From CAZOIA01 sp964579675 (lineage in GTDB: Bacteria; Planctomycetota; Phycisphaerae; UBA1845; PWPN01), in the NCBI GenBank assembly GCA_964579675.1, contig CAZOIA010000270.1, positions 1 to 6,609 of the forward strand: a DNA stretch of 6,609 nucleotides, written 5' to 3'. Under the pieces are notes generated by a model, which made no database searches, was not told the DNA's origin, and worked only from the letters and a program-made list of their open reading frames with translations. Below, in pieces: positions 1 to 4,986 of the stretch. Position numbers and translations under genes: made by a program. Positions within the stretch are counted from its first letter, which is position 1; each line of letters starts with the position of its first letter.

Positions 1-711
1 CATTTCCTGCAGTTCTCCCGCGGTCGAGCCCTTCTGCTCCACGATGGCCGGGCGCGTCTTCCACCTCTGCTGAACGGGATCGTACTCGAAACGGTCGCGC
101 CGGCCGCCCGGGCCAATCGAGTCGACGAGACAGGCGTACTTCGGCCGGTCGGCCGCATCCCGCGGCACATCGTCTTCCAAAGGCGTTTCCACACCGGTCT
201 GGGCGTCACGTTTGACCCACCCCCCGTCCAGCGTCCGAAGCAACACGTACCGGTAGCGTTCCCACTCCTGCGACGCGGGATCGAAACGCCGCCAACTCTG
301 GTCACTCGCCTCTTGCCAGTAATGGAACGGGCTCCTTCCCCGCTGGCCCCGAAAAACGACCGGAACCTCCCCCACCAGCAGCAGCCGCATCGTACCGTCG
401 CTCAGAACGGTGACGTCCTGGTCGAGCGATGGCTGGAAAGGGAAACGGATGCTCACCACATCCTGCACCTTGAGCCGGTATTTCTCGGCCGTCACGTCGG
501 TGCGGACGTGGTAGATGACCTCCAGCACGTCACCGATGTTGAGCCGGTAGTCGGGGAAAACCGTACTCGCCGCCGGGTTGTACGTGCCGAACGCGGGCTT
601 GGGCTCCGCTCCGGGGAGAGCATCGGGTGGACGATTGAACGGCTGGGCGAACTCCGGGGTCTCCGGGTTGGGGGCGAATTGGGCTTCGGTCGTGGCGCAG
701 GCGCCCGACAT
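1..711 (-). CDS. Polysaccharide export protein (Wza/Poly_export type), partial, lipoprotein-like
   Basis: Probable outer-membrane polysaccharide export protein; the 3' part lies beyond the left window edge. Read from the ATG at 711-709 the frame is open for 237 codons to base 1. Residues 55-65 (YRLNIGDVLEV) and 78-93 (a second YRLxxxDVxxIxF unit), followed by VTVLSDGTMRLLLVGEV (100-116), form the N-terminal part of a Poly_export domain. The expected next element, GxTxxELxxx, appears only at 228-237 (GSTAGELQEM), after about 109 extra residues. In-frame codons before the ATG encode a hydrophobic stretch (LLSAAALCLM) leading to SGAC, which looks like a lipoprotein signal with an imperfect lipobox. 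Translation therefore probably begins upstream of 711, but I find no ATG, GTG or TTG there; 711 is a conservative choice. The gene follows the SPOR lipoprotein gene by at most 49 bases and is probably co-transcribed with it. In this family the protein forms or gates the export channel for capsule or exopolysaccharide. The family call is firm; the start is not. Confidence 0.85.
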   Translation of the reverse strand, partial: MSGACATTEAQFAPNPETPEFAQPFNRPPDALPGAEPKPAFGTYNPAASTVFPDYRLNIGDVLEVIYHVRTDVTAEKYRLKVQDVVSIRFPFQPSLDQDVTVLSDGTMRLLLVGEVPVVFRGQRGRSPFHYWQEASDQSWRRFDPASQEWERYRYVLLRTLDGGWVKRDAQTGVETPLEDDVPRDAADRPKYACLVDSIGPGGRRDRFEYDPVQQRWKTRPAIVEQKGSTAGELQEM

Positions 712-760
712 CAGGCAAAGCGCGGCCGCCGAAAGCAGCCGGCCGCAGACGATTTGTAGA

Positions 761-1609
761 CTACGGCTGCGGGATGATGTAGGCCTTCGGCTCGACCAGG
801 CGGACCTGAGCCAGGGCCGCCTCCGCCTCGCCGTAGGTCGGGTACCGGCCGGCCATGACCACCCACAGGGCGTACCCGTTGCGGGGGAGATTCTCCGACG
901 TGAGGTGATCCAGCCTCTTCGCCCGGAAGGACTGAAGGGCTTTCTCGGCGTTGGCTTCATCCTTGAACGCACCCAGTTGAATCGCATAGTGCTTGTGACG
1001 CCACCCCGCCAGTCGCCGAACGTCCGCAACAATCGAACGGTGGCGGAATCGCCTGCAAATCCGTGCAAACTGCAACGCCGCTTCTTCCCACTTTCCCGCC
1101 CGCCGCATGGCAACGCCTGTGTAGTACAGGATCACGTCCGTGGGCGGCTGATCCGGCAGGTCAGGCACTGCCTCCCCATACAGCTTGGCCGCCCTCGCCC
1201 AGTCACCGCAGCGATAAGCGATCGCCGCCAGCGAAGCCTTGCATCGCGCGGTCAGGTCGTCCCGCTTGCTCTTGCGAACAGCACGTTCGAAATCCTCGCT
1301 CGCTGCCTGGAGTTCTCCCTTCCTTGTTCGGCAAAGTCCGCGTAAGTAATAAGCTTCAGATATCTCAACCGCCTGGCCGAAGTCGTTGATCAATCTGTCG
1401 AGCCGGGCGATGGCCGAAGACGTCTCGTTCCGCGAATACAGATCAGAGGCTCGCATGAGCGATTCGCGCTCGGCCGGCCCCAGGTGAGCGCAGCCTGCCA
1501 GCACTGAAAACGCCCCCGCCAGAACGAGCGCCCGATAACCAGCGCCGACTGCCACCAGCCGCGCCGTCCTGTCTGCTCCGGTCATGTCCAAACCACGCCC
1601 TTTGTTCAC
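761..1609 (-). CDS. TPR-repeat lipoprotein with C-terminal SPOR domain
   Basis: A 282-residue envelope lipoprotein. Residues 26-40 (RALVLAGAFSVLAGC) form a signal peptide with a clean lipobox LAGC, predicting lipidation at Cys40. Residues 51-190 are alpha-helical units with TPR-like spacing (about 51-80, 85-115, 121-150 and 158-188; for example the AYYLRGLCRTRKGELQAA segment), a scaffold for protein contacts. Residues 207-282 match a SPOR domain: YAIQLGAF opening, a central helix, and a WVVMAGRYPTYGEAEAAL second half. SPOR domains bind glycan strands stripped of stem peptides in other bacteria. The GTG start at 1609 is preferred because AGGGGA (1620-1615) lies 5 bases upstream; an ATG at 1585 is the alternative and would still keep the signal peptide. 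It is transcribed towards the polysaccharide export gene, so it may help assemble or anchor the export machinery. That role is inference; the domain calls are seen directly. Confidence 0.85.
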   Translation of the reverse strand: MNKGRGLDMTGADRTARLVAVGAGYRALVLAGAFSVLAGCAHLGPAERESLMRASDLYSRNETSSAIARLDRLINDFGQAVEISEAYYLRGLCRTRKGELQAASEDFERAVRKSKRDDLTARCKASLAAIAYRCGDWARAAKLYGEAVPDLPDQPPTDVILYYTGVAMRRAGKWEEAALQFARICRRFRHRSIVADVRRLAGWRHKHYAIQLGAFKDEANAEKALQSFRAKRLDHLTSENLPRNGYALWVVMAGRYPTYGEAEAALAQVRLVEPKAYIIPQP

Positions 1610-1614
1610 AATGA

Positions 1615-1620
1615 TCCCCT
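1615..1620 (-). promoter_or_regulatory. Ribosome binding site supporting a GTG start
   Basis: AGGGGA on the minus strand lies 5 bases before the GTG at 1609. It decides the start of the SPOR lipoprotein in favour of GTG over the internal ATG at 1585, whose nearest purine run is a weaker GGG. Confidence 0.6.
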
Positions 1621-1750
1621 GGACGTTCCGTTTCTTCGATTCGCGTCCGATAAGCTGCCCTCTCTCGGCCCGGGCGGCGGTTCACCCAAGGCGTGGACGA
1701 CCGCTGCCCTGGTTGCTAGCATGACCGCTTCTTCAGGGAATGTCGAGTCA

Positions 1751-1756
1751 GAGGGG
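1751..1756 (+). promoter_or_regulatory. Ribosome binding site that selects the ligase start
   Basis: GAGGGG lies 7 bases before the ATG at 1764. The upstream in-frame ATG at 1740 has only AGGGA abutting it, which is too close to work well, so 1764 is the better start. Confidence 0.6.
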
Positions 1757-1763
1757 CCGTGAC

Positions 1764-3257
1764 ATGTTGGTCGAACACCTTCTTCAAGCCGCCCGCCGGT
1801 TCCCGAACAAGCCGGCGGCCAACGATCCGACCCGTCGTTTAACCTACGCCCAACTCACGACGCTCGCCCGCGTGATCCGCCGGCTGGTTCTCAAGCAGAC
1901 CCGTTGCTCACGGCTCGGCATGATGCTGCCAGGCTCTGCCGGCGGGCTGGGCACCATCCTCGGTTCCCTGTGGGCGGGCAAGACCATTGTGCCGCTCAGC
2001 TTCCTCATGCCGCCGCGGGAGCTTGCGGCAGTCGTCGCCGACGCCCGGATCGACCTGGTGATAACCACCCGATACTTCAAATCGCTGGTTACCGGCCTGC
2101 CCGTACGTTGCCTCTACCTCGAACGGCTCAACCTGAAACGCCGCTTCCTCTGGGAGAAACTCAGGCCCACACCCGAACCGCCGGCGGTCTCTCCCGAGGA
2201 CCTGGCCGCGATCGTCTACACCTCCGGAACCACCGGCGAGCCCAAGGGCGTCTGCCTGACCTACCGCAACCTCCTGTCCAACAGCACCGCTGCCATCGAG
2301 CACATGCGCCTCGCCCCCGAGCACCATTTGCTGGGTATCATCCCGCCGTTTCACGCGTTTGGGCTGACGGTACTGAACTTCATCCCGATCGTGCTGGGGG
2401 CCACCATCACGTACATCCCCCGCTTCTCGCCCCCGGAGACCTGCCGGGCCATCATGACTCGAGACATCTCCCTTGTCATCGCCGTCCCCAGCATGTACGC
2501 CGCCATCGCCCGCCTCAAGAGCCTCGACCGCTCGAAGTTCCAGCACGTCCGTCTGGCGGTCAGCGGCGGTGAGCCGTTGCCCAGAACCGTGTACGATCGG
2601 ATGTACGAGCGGACCGGCCTCCGGCTGATGGAGGGCTACGGCATGACCGAGACCTCTCCGGTCATCTCGTGCGACATGCCCTGGTCCCATCGTGTGGGGA
2701 CCGTCGGTTCGCCCTTGCCGGGCGTGCAGACACAGGTGCGTAATGAAGCCGGCCAACCGATCAAACCCGGCCAGACGGACGGGCCCGGCCGCCAGGGCGA
2801 GCTTTTCGTACGCGGCCCACTGGTCATGAAGGGCTACTTCCATCGGGCGGCCGAGACCGCCGCCGTCATCGACGCCGACGGCTGGTTCCGCACCGGTGAC
2901 ATCGTACGGATCGATGGCGACGGCCGCATCTCCATTACCGGCCGGGCCAAGGACCTCATCATTGTCGGAGGCGAGAACGTCTTTCCACGCGAGGTCGAGT
3001 CCGTCCTGGAGTCGCACCCTGCCGTGGCCGACGCCGCAGTCATAGGCCGCGAGGATGGCAGCCGGGGCGAGGTCGTGGTCGGTTTCGTGACCCTTCACGA
3101 CGGAGCGGCCGCGACGGCCGACAAACTCCGGTCCTTCTGTCGCAACCAGTTGGCCGGCTACAAGGTCCCACGACAGATCCACATCCACCCGGACCTCCCC
3201 CGAGGGCCAACCGGCAAAATCGTCAAACGCCAGCTCAAATCGCTCTTGGCAAGCTGA
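1764..3257 (+). CDS. AMP-forming acyl-CoA / acyl-ACP synthetase (ANL superfamily)
   Basis: A complete 497-residue adenylate-forming ligase that activates a carboxylic acid, probably a fatty acid, with ATP through an acyl-AMP and transfers it to CoA or acyl carrier protein. All core motifs are present: phosphate-binding loop YTSGTTGEPKG (152-162), the aromatic motif GYGMTE (291-296), the ATP-ribose motif with Asp in TGD (377-379), the hinge region GRAKDLIIVGGENV (393-406), and the catalytic lysine in PTGKIVKR (Lys485). PPFHAFGLT (194-202) resembles long-chain acyl-CoA ligases and the acyl-ACP synthetase half of Aas-type enzymes. No signal peptide, membrane segment or fused acyltransferase is seen, so it should be cytosolic. 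Length is normal for the family. The start at 1764 is chosen on ribosome binding site spacing; 1740 would add 8 residues. The gene stands alone and its 3' end overlaps the convergent oxidoreductase gene by 23 bases. Substrate chain length cannot be read from sequence. Confidence 0.95.
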   Translation: MLVEHLLQAARRFPNKPAANDPTRRLTYAQLTTLARVIRRLVLKQTRCSRLGMMLPGSAGGLGTILGSLWAGKTIVPLSFLMPPRELAAVVADARIDLVITTRYFKSLVTGLPVRCLYLERLNLKRRFLWEKLRPTPEPPAVSPEDLAAIVYTSGTTGEPKGVCLTYRNLLSNSTAAIEHMRLAPEHHLLGIIPPFHAFGLTVLNFIPIVLGATITYIPRFSPPETCRAIMTRDISLVIAVPSMYAAIARLKSLDRSKFQHVRLAVSGGEPLPRTVYDRMYERTGLRLMEGYGMTETSPVISCDMPWSHRVGTVGSPLPGVQTQVRNEAGQPIKPGQTDGPGRQGELFVRGPLVMKGYFHRAAETAAVIDADGWFRTGDIVRIDGDGRISITGRAKDLIIVGGENVFPREVESVLESHPAVADAAVIGREDGSRGEVVVGFVTLHDGAAATADKLRSFCRNQLAGYKVPRQIHIHPDLPRGPTGKIVKRQLKSLLAS

Positions 3258-4602
3258 GAAGGTTAGCGGATTGCCTCCCGGGTGCCACGCCGAGCGTTAG
3301 CCGCAGCGGCAGTGCCCATCCCTCGCGATACGGCGGGTTGATGAACTTCATCGCCTCGGGGGCGTTGGTGATCTCGAGATTCCCGGCATCCCACTGGAGT
3401 TTCCGCCCGCTCCGATAGGCAACGTTGCCGAGCAGGACGGTCTCGGTGAGGGCGCCGGAGTAATCGAAATTGCACGTGGTGGGACCGCTCGTCTTGCACG
3501 CCTCGATCCATTCGGCGTGGTGTCCGATCGAGTCGGGAATGAACGGGTCCGGCGGGGTGAAGCCTGCGAAATCCTTTTCCGGCAACAGGACGTATCTGTC
3601 ATAGTCGGCCAGCAGCATGCCTTCGGCACCCACGAAGAGCGTCCCGTCGCCCCAGTTGGGCAGCAGGCCCTGAGCGAAATGGGCCGGACGCTTGCCCCCG
3701 TTGTACCAGGTGAGCCTGACCGGAGGCAGATTCTTGCGGGAGGGGTACTCGTATCTCAAGACGAGCCAGGTCGGGCAGCTTTCGGGGTGGACGGGCGGCC
3801 CATCGGCCTCGACCGTCAGCGGGTGCCGGAGCCCCAGGGCCCAGTGCGGCAGGTCCATGTAATGGCATGCCATGTCACCCAGCGTGCCGCCGCCGAAGTC
3901 CCACCAGCCACGCCATTCACTCGGCAAGTAGGTGGGATGATAGGGTCGGTAACGGGCCGGTCCCAGCCAGAGGTTGTAGTGCAGCCCCGCAGGAACGGGC
4001 GGCGTCTCCCTGGGCCGATCGTGGCCACCCCAGACACGATCCACCCACACGTGCACTTCCCGAATGGGCCCGATGGCACCCGTCTGGATCAACTCGACCA
4101 CGCGGCGATAGTTGCCGCCGGCATGGATCTGCGTGCCCATCTGCGTGACCCGCTTCATCCGGGCCGCGGTCTCCGAAACGAGCCGGGCTTCATACACCGA
4201 ATGCGTCAGCGGCTTCTCGCAGTAGACGTGCTTGCCCGCCTGCAGCGCCAGCAGGGTGGGCAGTGCGTGGGTGTGGTCGGGCGTGGCGATCAGCACCGCA
4301 TCGACGTCCTTGCGGTCGAACACCCGGCGAAAGTCGATGTAGAACGTGGTCTTCCCGAAGCGCTTACGAATACTGCTCACCTGCCCGCGGCTCTCATGAA
4401 CGTCGCACAGGGCTACGATCGCCTGGCTTGCTACGGCGTTCAGGTTCCCCTCACCCTGGCCACCTATTCCGATGACGGCAATGCCGAGCTTCTCGTTCGG
4501 CGATCTGCTCCGGGCGAACGCCCGCCGGCCGGCCACCCAGAACCCGATGCCGGCCAGCGCCGATTCCTGCAGCAGCTCACGCCGCGTCTTTCCGCGGGTC
4601 AT
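3235..4602 (-). CDS. Tat-exported Gfo/Idh/MocA family oxidoreductase (copy 1)
   Basis: A 455-residue NAD(P)-dependent oxidoreductase, probably acting on a sugar or cyclitol outside the cytoplasm. The N-terminus is a twin-arginine signal: TRRELLQ (Arg7, Arg8), hydrophobic LAGIGFWVAG, and likely cleavage after RRAFA (residue 30). The Rossmann fold opens at 41-50 with GIGGQG (Gly45, Gly47, Gly50). The family motif EKP is intact (Glu129, Lys130), and GDMACH supplies Asp243 and His247, equivalent to the catalytic Lys/Asp/His set of inositol dehydrogenase-type enzymes. The C-terminal domain ends in LTETVLLG ... YREGWAL. The protein then runs on for 24 more residues that the paralog lacks. Start: AAGGAG at 4618-4613 lies 10 bases before the ATG at 4602 and 4 bases before an in-frame TTG at 4608; I prefer ATG. 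Exported Gfo/Idh enzymes fold with cofactor before Tat transport, as known for Zymomonas glucose-fructose oxidoreductase. The actual substrate is unknown. Confidence 0.94.
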   Translation of the reverse strand: MTRGKTRRELLQESALAGIGFWVAGRRAFARSRSPNEKLGIAVIGIGGQGEGNLNAVASQAIVALCDVHESRGQVSSIRKRFGKTTFYIDFRRVFDRKDVDAVLIATPDHTHALPTLLALQAGKHVYCEKPLTHSVYEARLVSETAARMKRVTQMGTQIHAGGNYRRVVELIQTGAIGPIREVHVWVDRVWGGHDRPRETPPVPAGLHYNLWLGPARYRPYHPTYLPSEWRGWWDFGGGTLGDMACHYMDLPHWALGLRHPLTVEADGPPVHPESCPTWLVLRYEYPSRKNLPPVRLTWYNGGKRPAHFAQGLLPNWGDGTLFVGAEGMLLADYDRYVLLPEKDFAGFTPPDPFIPDSIGHHAEWIEACKTSGPTTCNFDYSGALTETVLLGNVAYRSGRKLQWDAGNLEITNAPEAMKFINPPYREGWALPLRLTLGVAPGRQSANLLSLPRAI

Positions 4603-4706
4603 GGTCAAGCAGCTCCTTAGAGAACAACCTGTTAATGCTCGGTGAACGCAGGCGATTTGTCAAGGGAAGCGATCGCGAAGCCGCAAGCGGCTGGGCGAAC
4701 CGCGCG

Positions 4707-4730
4707 AAGAATTGAGAGCTGAGAATTGAG
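4707..4730. repeat. Heptamer repeat block A (GAGAATT/GAGAGCT type)
   Basis: Three successive 7-base units, AAGAATT, GAGAGCT and GAGAATT, followed by a partial GAG. The block shares the exact 19-base string AGAATTGAGAGCTGAGAAT (4708-4726) with block B, 131 bases to the right in the same orientation. Confidence 0.75.
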
Positions 4731-4732
4731 CG

Positions 4733-4744
4733 CCGGCGCGCCGG
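4733..4744. repeat. 12-base perfect palindrome
   Basis: CCGGCGCGCCGG is identical to its reverse complement. It directly abuts the end of heptamer block A. With no loop, it could be a protein-binding site or a remnant of an inverted repeat; GC-rich chance is also possible. Confidence 0.4.
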
Positions 4745-4763
4745 GAAAGAACAGATGTTTAGC

Positions 4764-4784
4764 CGCGACCCGAAGGGGAGCGCG
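4764..4784. repeat. REP-like imperfect hairpin
   Basis: CGCG (4764-4767) pairs with CGCG (4781-4784), and CCC (4769-4771) pairs with GGG (4775-4777) around a GAA loop. Unpaired A4768 on one side and GAG (4778-4780) on the other make a bulge. The element sits in a spacer between genes, as repetitive extragenic palindromes do. Membership in a genome-wide family cannot be tested from one window. Confidence 0.4.
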
Positions 4785-4830
4785 TCACACGAACAAGGAC
4801 ATCGAAAAGGCAAGGGGAATCGAGAAAGTC

Positions 4831-4865
4831 GAGAATTGAGAATTGAGAGCTGAGAATCAAGAATA
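4831..4865. repeat. Heptamer repeat block B (GAGAATT/GAGAGCT/GAGAATC type)
   Basis: Five contiguous 7-base units: GAGAATT, GAGAATT, GAGAGCT, GAGAATC and AAGAATA. Two degenerate units, GGGAATC and GAGAAAG, precede it at 4815-4828. It shares 19 exact bases (4839-4857) with block A. Confidence 0.75.
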
Positions 4866-4930
4866 GCGCAGGGGACCGTTAGAGGCATTCAGAAGGCCTC
4901 AGAAGGCGGACGCGGAGGCGCAAGTAAAGG

Positions 4931-4961
4931 GGGACGGGAGGCCTTGGTGGTCTCCCGTCCC
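4931..4961 (-). terminator. Probable terminator after the second oxidoreductase gene
   Basis: A perfect 10-base inverted repeat, GGGACGGGAG (4931-4940) and CTCCCGTCCC (4952-4961), can be extended inward by a G-U and two G-C pairs, leaving a 5-base loop. It begins 25 bases past the stop codon at 4987 of the minus-strand gene. On that strand the hairpin is followed by CCTTTACTTG, a weak T-tract, so termination may be partial or factor-assisted. Confidence 0.7.
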
Positions 4962-4986
4962 GCCGATTGTCTGGTTGAGTCGATCC

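Larger units (their letters stand above)
1610..1763. promoter_or_regulatory. Divergent intergenic region, probable promoters for both flanking genes
   Basis: This spacer of about 150 bases lies between the minus-strand SPOR lipoprotein gene and the plus-strand acyl-CoA ligase gene, so it should hold promoters for both directions. I could not pick out a convincing -35/-10 pair. Visible small elements are an 8-base palindrome TGCTAGCA (1714-1721) and the ligase ribosome binding site at its right end. Confidence 0.45.
4603..4986. other. Repeat-rich non-coding spacer between the two oxidoreductase genes
   Basis: This stretch of 384 bases contains no credible gene. From left to right it holds the ribosome binding site of the downstream oxidoreductase (4613-4618), a small GCCGC-AA-GCGGC inverted repeat (4680-4691), a first block of 7-base repeats (4707-4730), a 12-base perfect palindrome (4733-4744), a REP-like hairpin (4764-4784), a second block of 7-base repeats (4831-4865), a 10-base tandem duplication TCAGAAGGCS (4889-4908) and a terminator-like hairpin (4931-4961). 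The promoter for the downstream oxidoreductase gene should lie in the left half, but I could not identify it. Confidence 0.7.

Noticed and set aside
313..1345. Two overlapping plus-strand frames (313-759 and 578-1345) opposite the export and SPOR genes
   Set aside because: Low-complexity Arg/Gly-rich translations that overlap each other and lie opposite genes with recognisable domains.
1908..3188. Long antisense frame of 426 codons opposite the acyl-CoA ligase
   Set aside because: The ligase frame carries every family motif; the antisense frame shows none and is explained by high GC at third codon positions.
3517..4620. Plus-strand frame of 367 codons opposite copy 1
   Set aside because: Mirror frame of a gene with clear Tat, Rossmann and EKP motifs; no domain of its own.
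4577..4888. Open frame of 103 codons on the minus strand in the spacer between the oxidoreductase genes
   Set aside because: Its sequence is a translation of the heptamer repeats (ILDSQLSILNSRLSR) and hairpins, it has no ribosome binding site, and its end runs out of frame into the start of copy 1.
4889..4908. 10-base tandem duplication TCAGAAGGCS
   Set aside because: Only two copies and no associated structure; noted within the spacer but too little to call an element.
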